64,000 nucleotides of DNA, from NCBI RefSeq assembly GCF_025466085.1, contig NZ_JANLOD010000072.1:168612-232611 (forward strand). The letters are read 5' to 3'. This document shows, one piece after another, positions 23,560 through 32,454 of this stretch. Made by a program: the position numbers and the translations under genes. Under the pieces are notes generated by a model. That model ran no database searches and was not told the origin of the DNA. It saw only the letters and a list, made by a program, of their open reading frames with translations. Source of the DNA: Pseudomonas sp. 14P_8.1_Bac3 (GTDB lineage: Bacteria; Pseudomonadota; Gammaproteobacteria; Pseudomonadales; Pseudomonadaceae). Positions within the stretch are counted from its first letter, which is position 1. Each line of letters opens with the position of its first letter.

Positions 23560-25650
23560 TCAATCACAAGGTGTCAGCCGGTAGGTAGCCGACGGCGCAA
23601 GCGTTGCCTGCCAGCCTGGGGGCACGACGATGCTGGTCGTCGACTCTTCAATCACACAAGGGCCCTGGACCGTTTGCCCGGCTTGCAAGCGATCACCGTT
23701 GTACACCGGGGTTTCCTGCCAGTTCGTTTCAGCGCTGAACAGCATCGAGCGGTAACCGCTGGCGCTGGGTGCGACATCCTCGAGAGGCAGAGGCAGCTCA
23801 GGCATCGGCGGGCGCTGCAAGCGTGCGATGACCGAGCACTCGAGGTTCACCATCTCCACCGGGCTCTCGGGCTCGCTGTACGAAAAAAGCGCTTTGTGCC
23901 GCGTGTGGAACGCCTCGCGCAAGGCGACCAGCCCGTTCTGGTCCAGTTGATCGCAGGTCAGCTCGATGCTGCATTCGTGAATCTGCCCGAGGTAGCGGAT
24001 CTCCAGGTTGTACAGGCACTCAACGTTGTTCCCGGCGCCGAAACCGTCCTCGCGCAGGTTGTTCATCCCGCGTTCGCGCAAGTCGCGTAGCGTCTGGTTG
24101 AGCAGCGGCAGATTGACCAGTTGATCGTCAAGACGCATCGGCAGCGTGGTCAACTGGTCATAGCGAATGTCCGAGAGAATCTGCCCGTACGCACACAGGC
24201 CGGAGGCCACTTTCGGAATGAGCACCACCTGGCTGCCGATTTCTTCGGCCAGGCGCATCACGTGCATGCCCGCTGCGCCGCCCGCGCCGATCAGGGCGAA
24301 GTCCCGCGGGTCATAACCACGTTCGACTGAAACCCGGCGAATGCCGCTGACCATGTTCAGGTTCACCAGGGTGATGATGCCGATGGCCGCACGCTCGACG
24401 CTAATGCCTAAAGGCTCGGCGACTTTGCGTCGGATGGCCTCGATGGCGGCCTGGCGGTCGAGCCGGATGCTGCCGCCCAGCAGGGCGCCGTCGGCCAGAT
24501 AGCCGAGCGCCAGGTTGGCGTCGGTGACGGTCGGCTCTGTGCCGCCCTTGCCGTAGCACACCGGTCCAGGGTTGGCACCGGCGCTGCGCGGGCCGACCTG
24601 GAGCATCCCGAAGTCATCGAGGAAGGCAATCGAGCCACCGCCGGCACCGAGGGTTTCTACCTGAATCATTGGCACGCCGATGCGGTAGCGCAGGAAGTCA
24701 GTGTCCTTGCTGAAGTTGGTGCGCCCCGACTTGCTCAAGGTGATGTCGAACGAGGTGCCGCCCATGTCCACGGTGATCACGTTGTCGATGCCGAACGGCT
24801 GCGCGACGCACAGCCCGGCTTGCGGCGCGGACGCCGGGCCCGAGTTGATGGCATTGACCGCGCGTTCGCGCATCACGACGCCGGGCGCGAGGCCGCCGTT
24901 GGATTGAAAATAACGCGTGGGTTGTTGCGCGCCGAGCTCTTCGAACAAGGCGTCGATCTTCTCGATGTAGCGGCCCATGACCGGGCTCAGATACGCGTTG
25001 ACCACGGTGGTCGAGGTGCGGGTGTACTCGCGGATTTGCGGGAATACCTCATTGCCCGTGCAGACAAATACGCCCGGCAGTGCGGCGCGCACTATTTCTG
25101 CCGCGCGCCGTTCGTGACTCGGGTTGCGCACGGACCAGACAAACGAAATGGCCACGGCTTTGACGTCCTGCTCGCGGAAATACTCGATGGCGTCGAGAAT
25201 CGCCTGTTCATCGAGCGCAGCGTATTCGCTGCCGTCGCTGAGGATCCGGCCGCGAATGGGCCGACGCAGATGACGCGGGACCAGCATGTAGGCCGGCGGG
25301 TAGCTGGCATCGTAGCGATGCCCGTCCTCTTTGTGGCCCAGGCGGATTTCCAGGCTGTCTTCATGCCCATCGGTACACAGCAAGCCGACTTTCACCCCGG
25401 TTTTTTCGATCAGGGCGTTCAGGGCCACGGTGGTGCCGTTGATGCACAGGTCGCAGTCAGCAATGATCTCGGCCGGCGTGCGTCCGATGGCGTCGGCGAT
25501 CTGCGCCAGGCCGTTGCGGATGGCGAGGGTGCCGTCCTGGGGCGTCGACGGCGCCTTGAACAACTGCACGTTGCCACTGCGGTCAGCCAGGATGAAATCG
25601 GTAAAGGTGCCGCCGGCGTCAATGCCCAGACGATATTGTTGCTTGGTCAT
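23560..25650 (-). CDS. hyuA: Hydantoinase/oxoprolinase family protein, subunit A
   Basis: A 696-residue ATP-dependent amide-ring hydrolase subunit. The ATP-binding fold starts at MTKQQYRLGIDAGGTFTDF, with the second phosphate loop in VDMGGTSFDITL and further Gly-rich turns (LGAGGGS, GAGGAAGMHVMRLAEE). The ATG at 25650 is chosen over an in-frame TTG 24 bp upstream because it begins exactly at the conserved domain. It pairs with HyuB encoded 39 bp upstream. Members open hydantoins, N-methylhydantoins, 5-oxoproline or (related acetone carboxylase) use other substrates; the substrate here is unknown. Confidence 0.9.
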   Translation of the reverse strand: MTKQQYRLGIDAGGTFTDFILADRSGNVQLFKAPSTPQDGTLAIRNGLAQIADAIGRTPAEIIADCDLCINGTTVALNALIEKTGVKVGLLCTDGHEDSLEIRLGHKEDGHRYDASYPPAYMLVPRHLRRPIRGRILSDGSEYAALDEQAILDAIEYFREQDVKAVAISFVWSVRNPSHERRAAEIVRAALPGVFVCTGNEVFPQIREYTRTSTTVVNAYLSPVMGRYIEKIDALFEELGAQQPTRYFQSNGGLAPGVVMRERAVNAINSGPASAPQAGLCVAQPFGIDNVITVDMGGTSFDITLSKSGRTNFSKDTDFLRYRIGVPMIQVETLGAGGGSIAFLDDFGMLQVGPRSAGANPGPVCYGKGGTEPTVTDANLALGYLADGALLGGSIRLDRQAAIEAIRRKVAEPLGISVERAAIGIITLVNLNMVSGIRRVSVERGYDPRDFALIGAGGAAGMHVMRLAEEIGSQVVLIPKVASGLCAYGQILSDIRYDQLTTLPMRLDDQLVNLPLLNQTLRDLRERGMNNLREDGFGAGNNVECLYNLEIRYLGQIHECSIELTCDQLDQNGLVALREAFHTRHKALFSYSEPESPVEMVNLECSVIARLQRPPMPELPLPLEDVAPSASGYRSMLFSAETNWQETPVYNGDRLQAGQTVQGPCVIEESTTSIVVPPGWQATLAPSATYRLTPCD

Positions 25651-25689
25651 GATGAAGGATTCCAAGTTGCTCAAAGGGGCCGGGCTCGA

Positions 25690-27435
25690 TTAATGCGGGG
25701 TGCGGCAGGCGTGGGTCGCGGCTTCATCGACCCGGCCGTTGCTGTCGAGCACCACGCCATACTCCAGGCGCGCGCCTTCTCGGGACACCAGGCCATCGCG
25801 CACGTCGTTCAATACACTCGCGACCGGGCGTCGCAGAGGATTGCCGTAACCACCGCCTCCCGGGTTGATGTTGATGACCCGTTCGCCCGGCTGCGCCGTG
25901 AGTTGCGCGTTGTAGGTAAAGTGCTGCTCGTCGCCGTCGCCCTTGCGATGGATCAGCCGACCGAGCTTGGGTTCGAGCAGGACGTTGGTCGCGCCCGCGG
26001 CACCCGAGGTCGGCAGTTGCCGGCCTTCACCAAAACCGACCACGGTCATCGCGTGATTCAGCGGCTCGATCTCGATGCGAGTGCCCGACCCACCGCGGAA
26101 TTCACCGGCGCCGCCACTGTCGGTCATCAGGCTGTAGCGGTGAATGAGGATCGGATAGGCGTACTCCAGCAGCTCGATATCGCCGGACATCAATGCACCG
26201 AAACAACACAGCGGGCCGCAGGCGGGCCAGCCGTCCATGGCCTTGTTCGCGCCGGCACCGGAGATGATCGAAGCCAGCACCATGGTCACGTACTCGTCGT
26301 TTCCATTGCGCGGGTCATGGCCCGCAATGTTGATTCCGCTGGCGTGGCCCCAGGAGGCAGTGACACGCCCGGGGGCTGCTTGCTCCAGTGCCTGGCGTAC
26401 CGCATCGGCCAGGGTTTCCATCGGCGTGGTCGTACTGTTGACGTGCGGCGCCGGTTCCTGCGCATTGCACAAGGTACCCGGTGGGCCGAGGTCCACCGAT
26501 ACGCAACGGTACAGACCTTCGTTGTACGGCGGCGGCACCTGGGCAAACATCATCAGGCCCAGATACACCCCGGACACCGAGTTGCCGGCGTAAGAGTTAA
26601 TGAAGTAGGGCACCTGCGGCGGGCTCTCGATCAGGATGTGCGCCTCGTCACCGCGAATTTCCACTTGCGCCGTGATCGACAATTCGCCCAGCCCGTGGCC
26701 TGAATCCTCCAGCACTGCAGTACCGGTGTAGAACCCGTCCGGAACCTCACGCAACAAGTCGCGCATGTGCCGGTCGGCCATGTCTTTCAATTCGGCGATG
26801 CACGCGCGCACTTGTTCGACGCCGTAGCGATCAAGCAGGTCGAGCAAGTGCCGTTCGCCGACGTTGCAGGCGCCGAACTGGGCGTTGAGATCGCCTTCCT
26901 GATAGGCACGGGCGCGCATGTTGGTCAGCAACAGGTTGATCACGTCCTCGCGGCGCTTGCCTTGGGACCAGAGCTTCACCGGAGGGATGCGCAGGCCTTC
27001 GGCGTAAATTTCTTTGGCATCGGGGTTGTAGCCGGCCGGCACGGGACCGCCGATGTCGGTCAGGTGGCCCTTGCAAACGGCCCAGAACACCAGCTCGCCC
27101 TGGTAAAACACCGGTTTGTACATGCAGCAGTCGAGGATATGGCTGCCCATGTAGGCGGGGTCATTGTGGTAGATCACATCGCCTTCCTGGACATCATCAC
27201 CGAAGAAACCGGCGACGCATTTCATTGCCGGTATCAGCGAACCGAGATGAATAGGGATGTCCTGGCCTTGCAGGATCATTTCCGGAAAGTGGTCGAAGAG
27301 CGCATTCGAATAATCGTGAGCGAGGTTGAAAACGCTCGAACGACCGGTTTTTTCAAGGGTGATGGTCATCTCGCGCTGCGCGGTTTCGAGCGCGCCTCGC
27401 ACGACGGCCAGGGTGATCGGATCTACTGTGCTCAT
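25690..27435 (-). CDS. hyuB: Hydantoinase/oxoprolinase family protein, subunit B
   Basis: The 581-residue HyuB-type partner subunit. The start MSTVDPITLAVVRGALETAQREM is typical. Later landmarks are GDVIYHNDPAYMGSHILD (about residues 85-102), NSTTTPMETLADAVRQALEQAAPGR, SLMTDSGGAGEFRGGSGTRIEIEP (about 441-464) and the C-terminal NINPGGGGYGNPLRR. It is the first gene of the hyuB-hyuA pair. In ATP-dependent systems the A and B subunits together hydrolyse a cyclic imide or lactam. Ergothioneine-type degradation can pass through hydantoin-propionate, so a link to clusters A/B is possible but speculative. Confidence 0.92.
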   Translation of the reverse strand: MSTVDPITLAVVRGALETAQREMTITLEKTGRSSVFNLAHDYSNALFDHFPEMILQGQDIPIHLGSLIPAMKCVAGFFGDDVQEGDVIYHNDPAYMGSHILDCCMYKPVFYQGELVFWAVCKGHLTDIGGPVPAGYNPDAKEIYAEGLRIPPVKLWSQGKRREDVINLLLTNMRARAYQEGDLNAQFGACNVGERHLLDLLDRYGVEQVRACIAELKDMADRHMRDLLREVPDGFYTGTAVLEDSGHGLGELSITAQVEIRGDEAHILIESPPQVPYFINSYAGNSVSGVYLGLMMFAQVPPPYNEGLYRCVSVDLGPPGTLCNAQEPAPHVNSTTTPMETLADAVRQALEQAAPGRVTASWGHASGINIAGHDPRNGNDEYVTMVLASIISGAGANKAMDGWPACGPLCCFGALMSGDIELLEYAYPILIHRYSLMTDSGGAGEFRGGSGTRIEIEPLNHAMTVVGFGEGRQLPTSGAAGATNVLLEPKLGRLIHRKGDGDEQHFTYNAQLTAQPGERVININPGGGGYGNPLRRPVASVLNDVRDGLVSREGARLEYGVVLDSNGRVDEAATHACRTPH

Positions 27436-27702
27436 GGGTCACCAGAAATCTTGTTGTTATCAGGTGAAGGTCAGGACGAACGTCTAACCCACGACACAAA
27501 ACTACGCGCTCGGGCCGGTGACTGGCTTGGCGCAAAGTGCACTGTTTGTTGATCCTGAGTGCATTGGCCAGTGCGTGCGGCCCTGAGGTTTGAATCCTGA
27601 GCGCCCACGCTGGCGCGTCACCACGCCAGCAATGACTTCTATGCGATTCAATCGTAATCTTGGCGCTTCGCTGACCTAAAAAAGAAAAACAGGGAGTCAT
27701 TG

Positions 27703-28629
27703 ATGCAACCGATCCGTCTCGGTCTGGTGGGCTACGGCAAGATTGCCCAGGATCAACACGTTCCCGCTATTCACGCCAACCCCGCATTCCAGCTGGTGGC
27801 GGTGGCCACGCAAGGGCGGCCCTGCGCCGGGGTGGAGAATTTCCAGTCCCTGAGCGAACTGCTCGAGCGGGGTCCGCAGGTGGATGCGATCGCGTTTTGC
27901 ACACCGCCCCAAGGGCGCTTCGCGCTGGTGCGACAGGCACTGGCTGCCGGCAAGCACGTGCTGGTCGAAAAGCCGCCCTGCGCCACCTTGGGTGAAGCGA
28001 TGGCGCTGGTCGATCAGGTGACGGAGCAGGGCGTCAGCGGTTTGTTCGCCTGGCATTCACGCTACGCGCCCGGCATTGAAGCCGCCCGCGCCTGGCTGGC
28101 CAACCGGACCCTGCAAAGCGTGCAGATCGACTGGAAGGAAGACGTGCGCAAGTGGCACCCCGGTCAGGCCTGGATCTGGCAACCCGGTGGGCTGGGCGTG
28201 TTCGATCCCGGCATCAATGCCTTGTCGATCGCAACCCATCTGCTGGCGCTGCCGCTGTTTGTCGAGTCCGCCGAACTGCGTGTCCCGAGCAACTGCCAGT
28301 CGCCGATTGCCGCTTCGATCAAAATGTCCGACGCGCGCCGTCTCGATGTCCGCGCGGAGTTCGATTTCGACCATGGCCATGATGAGCTGTGGAGCATCGA
28401 GATTCGCTGCACCGAAGGCGTCCTGCGCCTGGATAACGGCGGCGCACTGTTGAGCATCGACGGTGTGCGCCAGGAAGTATCGGAGGAGGGCGAGTACGCG
28501 GCGGTGTATCGACATTTTCAGCAGCTGATTGCCGACAGGGCCAGTGACCTGGACCTGCAACCGCTACGACTGGTGGCCGACAGCTTCTTCGCAGGCAGTC
28601 GGGCACTGGTTGAGCCGTTTTACGATTAA
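27703..28629 (+). CDS. Gfo/Idh/MocA oxidoreductase, L-arabinose/D-galactose 1-dehydrogenase-like
   Basis: A 308-residue NAD(P)-dependent sugar dehydrogenase. The Rossmann motif is GLVGYGKIAQDQHVPAIHANP; EKPPCATLGEA holds the conserved catalytic Lys (EKP), and WKEDVRKWHPGQAWIW and GVFDPGINALSI are segments I recall as shared with Azospirillum L-arabinose 1-dehydrogenase and Pseudomonas D-galactose dehydrogenase. The start is ATG at 27703 with AGGGAG. It makes an aldonolactone from an aldose. The 267-bp upstream gap to hyuB shows no other gene. It ends at a strong terminator and looks unrelated to its neighbours. Confidence 0.88.
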   Translation: MQPIRLGLVGYGKIAQDQHVPAIHANPAFQLVAVATQGRPCAGVENFQSLSELLERGPQVDAIAFCTPPQGRFALVRQALAAGKHVLVEKPPCATLGEAMALVDQVTEQGVSGLFAWHSRYAPGIEAARAWLANRTLQSVQIDWKEDVRKWHPGQAWIWQPGGLGVFDPGINALSIATHLLALPLFVESAELRVPSNCQSPIAASIKMSDARRLDVRAEFDFDHGHDELWSIEIRCTEGVLRLDNGGALLSIDGVRQEVSEEGEYAAVYRHFQQLIADRASDLDLQPLRLVADSFFAGSRALVEPFYD

Positions 28630-28645
28630 CGGCCGTCCCCAATCA

Positions 28646-28672
28646 AAACGCCCGGGCCATGCCCGGGCGTTT
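28646..28672. terminator. Bidirectional rho-independent terminator
   Basis: AAACGCCCGGGC / GCCCGGGCGTTT, a 12-bp perfect stem with a CAT loop, flanked by A and T runs. It lies between the convergent sugar dehydrogenase and proline-racemase-family genes. Confidence 0.9.
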
Positions 28673-28697
28673 CACGCTGTGGGTTCAACCAAGCGAA

Positions 28698-29711
28698 TCA
28701 GTTGACGACAAAACCCGCCCCCACCGGGTCATTACGTTCAATCACCCAGCGCGAGGTGCCGAGGATGCTGGCCGTGCCCTTGACGGTAGGGCGCACCGCG
28801 CGGGTGCCGTTGAGGTCGACTTCGCCCAGCAGGCAGCCTTCGAACGTGCCGCTGCCCAGCAGCCCTTCGGAGAGGATCGGTTGGTTCAGGCCCAGTTTGC
28901 CCCGTGCTTCGAACATCGCCATCATCGCGCTGGTGCCGGTGCCGCCGGGAGAGCGGTCGAGCTGGCCGGCGCTGAAGACGTGGACGTTCTTGTAGAACGC
29001 CCCTTCGAGAGTCGCCGGGTGCCAGAAGGTAATGAAGTTGAGGTCGTTGATGTGCGCCTCGGTCGGATGCTGGATTTTCAGTTGCTGGTTGATCTGGTCG
29101 CGCGCCAACAGGCCCAGGCGCGAGAGTTCGCTGCCGTTGTCGGGGCTGATGCGCAGGTCGCAATGACTGAGGTCGACGATACCGAAGTAGTTGCCGCCCC
29201 ACACCAGGTCGGCCTTGAGGTCGCCGTAGCCGGGCAGGTGGATCGGAATGTCTTGGGCGGCGACGTAGGCCGGCACGTTTTCGAAGCGGGTCCAGAGCAC
29301 GGTGTCGCCTTCCGACGCCACCTCGGCCACCACCAGGCCGGCCGTGGTTTCGAAGCGGATTTTGGTGATGCCGTTTTCACCGCGCGGCACCAGGCCCAGG
29401 GCGACCATCGCCATGCTCACGGCGATGGTGCCGTGGCCGCACATGTGCGAGTACACGCTGCCGTCCATGTAGATCAGCCCGGCGTCGAACTCGCTGCTCG
29501 ACGGCGGGGTGAGGAACACGCCGAACATGTCCTTGTGGCCCCGGGGCTCCTGCATCAGTGCCTTGCGCAGCCAGTCATAGTTCTGCTCAAGAAAGGTCCG
29601 CTTGGCCAGAATGCTTGAGCCGGCGGGGTAGGGAATGCCGCTGTGAACGATGCACAGTGGTTCGCCTTCGGTATGGGTATAGATGACATCGAACGTGTCT
29701 TGCATGCGCAT
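28698..29711 (-). CDS. Proline racemase family protein with Gly at the second catalytic Cys
   Basis: A 337-residue member of the proline racemase/4-hydroxyproline epimerase/trans-3-hydroxyproline dehydratase superfamily. The first catalytic Cys is present (Cys91 in MCGHGTIA). The second catalytic position, normally Cys (racemase/epimerase) or Thr (dehydratase) in DRSP[C/T]GTG, is Gly256 (DRSPGGTGTSA). It is the last gene of the Pot-type ABC operon (start 36 bp after the permease stop), so it likely acts on the imported compound, perhaps a proline- or hydroxyproline-like molecule. With Cys/Gly it cannot use the two-base racemase mechanism as known; a dehydratase or other one-base reaction is possible. 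Confidence 0.88.
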   Translation of the reverse strand: MRMQDTFDVIYTHTEGEPLCIVHSGIPYPAGSSILAKRTFLEQNYDWLRKALMQEPRGHKDMFGVFLTPPSSSEFDAGLIYMDGSVYSHMCGHGTIAVSMAMVALGLVPRGENGITKIRFETTAGLVVAEVASEGDTVLWTRFENVPAYVAAQDIPIHLPGYGDLKADLVWGGNYFGIVDLSHCDLRISPDNGSELSRLGLLARDQINQQLKIQHPTEAHINDLNFITFWHPATLEGAFYKNVHVFSAGQLDRSPGGTGTSAMMAMFEARGKLGLNQPILSEGLLGSGTFEGCLLGEVDLNGTRAVRPTVKGTASILGTSRWVIERNDPVGAGFVVN

Positions 29712-29747
29712 GACTGAACTCCTGGCTTACGGGATGTATGAAGGGGG

Positions 29748-30536
29748 TTATTTGCGTTCTGACAAAAGGTCGAGACCGATGCACAGATCCAGAATGATCA
29801 CGGCGACCACGACGACGATGATGGTCGCGCCGGAGGCAGCGGCAATAGTCGGGTCGACGGTGTACTGCACGTAGTTGAAAAGCTTCACCGGTATGGTGTT
29901 GAGGTCCGGCGTGGTGTTGAAGATCGACAGCTCGACGTTGATCCATGACGAGATGAAGGCAAAGATCGACCCGGTGACCAGGCCCGGCCGGATCTGTGGC
30001 AGCACTACCAGAAAGAACGTGGCCCACGGCGTTGCGCCCAGGTCGCTCGAGGCTTCTTCCAGGGCGCGCTGCTCGGGCGTCAGCATCGACAGTACCGAAC
30101 GCAGGACGAAGGGCGAGATGATGATGGTGTGGCCAATCAGCAACGCGAGGAAGCTGCGGGTCAGTCCGAAGTAGCTGCCGAACTGCAACAGCGCCGCGCC
30201 CAGGACAATGTGCGGAAACACCAGTGGCGAGGTCAGTGCCGCGAGAATCGTGCCTTTGCCGGGGAAGTCGTAGCGCGCCATTGCCAGGGCCGCCGGAACG
30301 CTGAGCAACACCGCGACAAAGGTCGCCGTCAGGGCCAGGATCGTGCTGGTTGCAAACGAGGCCACGTAGCTGGGATCACTGAGCATTTTGGCGTACCAGT
30401 CCAGGGTCCAGCCTTGTGGCGGGAAGGCCAGGAATGACGAGGCGGTGACCGAGACGCCAAGGATGACCACCAGCGGCAGCAGCATGTAGCCCAGCACGGA
30501 CCAGGCCACCAGCCTGACGAGGATTTGCGTGATCAT
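29748..30536 (-). CDS. Pot-type ABC transporter permease (PotC-like)
   Basis: A 262-residue inner-membrane permease of the spermidine/putrescine/iron-type family with six predicted helices. It has FLAFPPQGWTLDWYAKML near the N-terminus, typical of PotC, and the EAA loop ALEEASSDLGATPWATFFLVVLPQIRPG (about residues 159-186). Its start overlaps the stop of the next gene upstream (30533-30536). It works with the PotB-like permease and PotA-like ATPase. Confidence 0.92.
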   Translation of the reverse strand: MITQILVRLVAWSVLGYMLLPLVVILGVSVTASSFLAFPPQGWTLDWYAKMLSDPSYVASFATSTILALTATFVAVLLSVPAALAMARYDFPGKGTILAALTSPLVFPHIVLGAALLQFGSYFGLTRSFLALLIGHTIIISPFVLRSVLSMLTPEQRALEEASSDLGATPWATFFLVVLPQIRPGLVTGSIFAFISSWINVELSIFNTTPDLNTIPVKLFNYVQYTVDPTIAAASGATIIVVVVAVIILDLCIGLDLLSERK

Positions 30537-31375
30537 GGGTTGCTCCCCCGAATACTGCCGACACGTCCGGCCAGCCCGACCATTACCAGGGTAAAAATCA
30601 GCAGCACGACGCTCAGCGCTCCGCCATAGTTGAAGTCGAAGACCGAACTGTATTGCTGGAAAATCAGCATCGAGAGCACGGAGATGCGTCCCCCGGAAAG
30701 CAGCGCCGGCGTGACGTAGGCACTCGCCGCCAGGGTGAACACCATGATCGAGCCGGAAATGATTCCGGGCATGGTCAGTGGCAGCACCACATGGAAAAAG
30801 GTCGCGCGAGGGCTGGCGCCCAGATCGTCGGAGGCCTGTTCATAGGCCGGATCAACCTGGGCCAGGGCATTGCCGGCGGCCAGCACAATGAACGGCAGCA
30901 GGATGTACACCATGCCGATCAGGATGCCGAGTTCGGTCCCGAGGAAACGCACCGGCGTATCGATCAGGCCGGTTTCCATCAGGCTCTGATTGATCAGGCC
31001 TTTGCGCCCCAGCAGCACCATCCAGCCGAATGAGCGGACGATGTTGCTGGTGAACATCGGCACCACCAGCAGAATCACACAGGCACGGCGCCAGGCCCGC
31101 CATTTGACGACGCGCACCAGATACCAGGCCAGCGGATAACCGAGCAGCAGCGAAATCAACGTGGTCAGCGCGGCGATACGAAACGTCACCAGAATCACGT
31201 CCCAGTGGTACTGGTCGCCCAACACCCGGAGGTAGTGCTGCAAGGTGAACGCCTGGTCGGTGCTGGTGGTCAGACTGGCGAAAATCACCACGGCGAACGG
31301 TGCCAGAAAGAACGCGGTAAAAAACGCCAGGGCAGCGAACAGCATCAGTGACGGAGCAAGCGCCGTGCGTTTCAT
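30533..31375 (-). CDS. Pot-type ABC transporter permease (PotB-like)
   Basis: A 280-residue permease. The ATG at 31375 overlaps the ATPase stop by 3-4 bp (ATGA) and gives a normal first membrane helix (LMLFAALAFFTAFFLAPFAVVIFA). A longer open frame upstream only reads the ATPase gene out of frame. The EAA loop is YEQASDDLGASPRATFFHVVLPLTMPG (about residues 184-210). It forms the channel with the PotC-like protein. Confidence 0.9.
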   Translation of the reverse strand: MKRTALAPSLMLFAALAFFTAFFLAPFAVVIFASLTTSTDQAFTLQHYLRVLGDQYHWDVILVTFRIAALTTLISLLLGYPLAWYLVRVVKWRAWRRACVILLVVPMFTSNIVRSFGWMVLLGRKGLINQSLMETGLIDTPVRFLGTELGILIGMVYILLPFIVLAAGNALAQVDPAYEQASDDLGASPRATFFHVVLPLTMPGIISGSIMVFTLAASAYVTPALLSGGRISVLSMLIFQQYSSVFDFNYGGALSVVLLIFTLVMVGLAGRVGSIRGSNP

Positions 31376-32439
31376 ACCGGCTCCCCGATCAGGTGCAGAT
31401 GCGCCGGGTTGAAGCCCAGGCGTACGGCGCTGCCGGCCATCAGGTCGGCCCGGGGCAAGCCCATGGTACGCGCCACGATCGGATGGCCGTCGATCATCGA
31501 GTGGACCAGGGTGTGGCTGCCGACGCTGACCACATCGGTCACCGTACCGTTGATTTCGTAGCAACCGGGACCTTCGATACTCGTAGCGTCCAGTACTTGC
31601 AAATGCTCGGGACGCAGCACGGCCACCCCACGCGGCAACAGGTTTTTGGCTGGGTGCAGCAGCGGTTTATGGCGGATCGCCAGGCGAATTTCACCCCGGT
31701 CGTTGGCCTGATAGCCGATCAGGTTGGCCTCGCCGATGAAGTCGGCAACGAAGCGTGACGCGGGGGCGCTATAGATCTCGCTGCTGGCCCCGACCTGTTC
31801 GATGCGCCCGGCATTCATCACCACGATCCGGTCGGCGATGGTCATCGCCTCTTCCTGGTCGTGGGTGACGAAAATGAACGCGATACCGAGCTTGGCCTGC
31901 AGATGTTTGAGCTCAAGTTGCATGCGCTTGCGCAGCTTCATGTCGAGGGCCGACAGCGGCTCATCGAGCAGCAGCAGTTTCGGCTGGTTGACGATTGCGC
32001 GCGCCAGCGCCACGCGTTGCTGCTGACCCCCGGACATGCCGCGGGGGAATCGATCTTCCAGGGCCTCGAGGCCGACCATCGCCAATGCCTCTCGCGCCTT
32101 GAGCCGTGATTCGGCGCGACCGACGCCCTGGCGCCGTGGGCCGTAGGCGACGTTTTCCAGCACGGTCATGTGCGGGAACAGCGCGTAGTTCTGGAACACG
32201 GTGTTCAAGGGGCGACGGTAAGGCGGCAGCCGACTCACGTCCTGGCCATCGATGGCGATGGTGCCGGAATCGGGCTGCATGAAACCGGCGATCGAACGCA
32301 GCAAGGTGGTTTTGCCACAACCGCTGGGGCCGAGCAGCACGATGAATTCGCCCTGCTCGATATCCAGCCGGATGTTGTCCAGCGCCTGGAATGGCCCGAA
32401 GTTTTTACAGACACTGTCGATGCTCAACAAAACTGACAT
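31372..32439 (-). CDS. Pot-type ABC transporter ATPase (PotA-like)
   Basis: A 355-residue ATPase: Walker A GPSGCGKTT, signature MSGGQQQRVALARAI, Walker B LLLDEPLSALD, switch His in VTHDQEEAM, and a C-terminal TOBE domain (about residues 275-350). It starts 15 bp after the binding-protein stop. It energises the importer whose operon ends with the proline-racemase-family gene. Confidence 0.95.
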   Translation of the reverse strand: MSVLLSIDSVCKNFGPFQALDNIRLDIEQGEFIVLLGPSGCGKTTLLRSIAGFMQPDSGTIAIDGQDVSRLPPYRRPLNTVFQNYALFPHMTVLENVAYGPRRQGVGRAESRLKAREALAMVGLEALEDRFPRGMSGGQQQRVALARAIVNQPKLLLLDEPLSALDMKLRKRMQLELKHLQAKLGIAFIFVTHDQEEAMTIADRIVVMNAGRIEQVGASSEIYSAPASRFVADFIGEANLIGYQANDRGEIRLAIRHKPLLHPAKNLLPRGVAVLRPEHLQVLDATSIEGPGCYEINGTVTDVVSVGSHTLVHSMIDGHPIVARTMGLPRADLMAGSAVRLGFNPAHLHLIGEPV

Positions 32440-32454
32440 TGCAGACCTCTTGAG

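Noticed and set aside
24820..26703. 627-codon open frame on the + strand over hyuA/hyuB
   Set aside because: Composition lacks domain features and it lies antisense to two well-conserved genes; it is a high-GC shadow frame.
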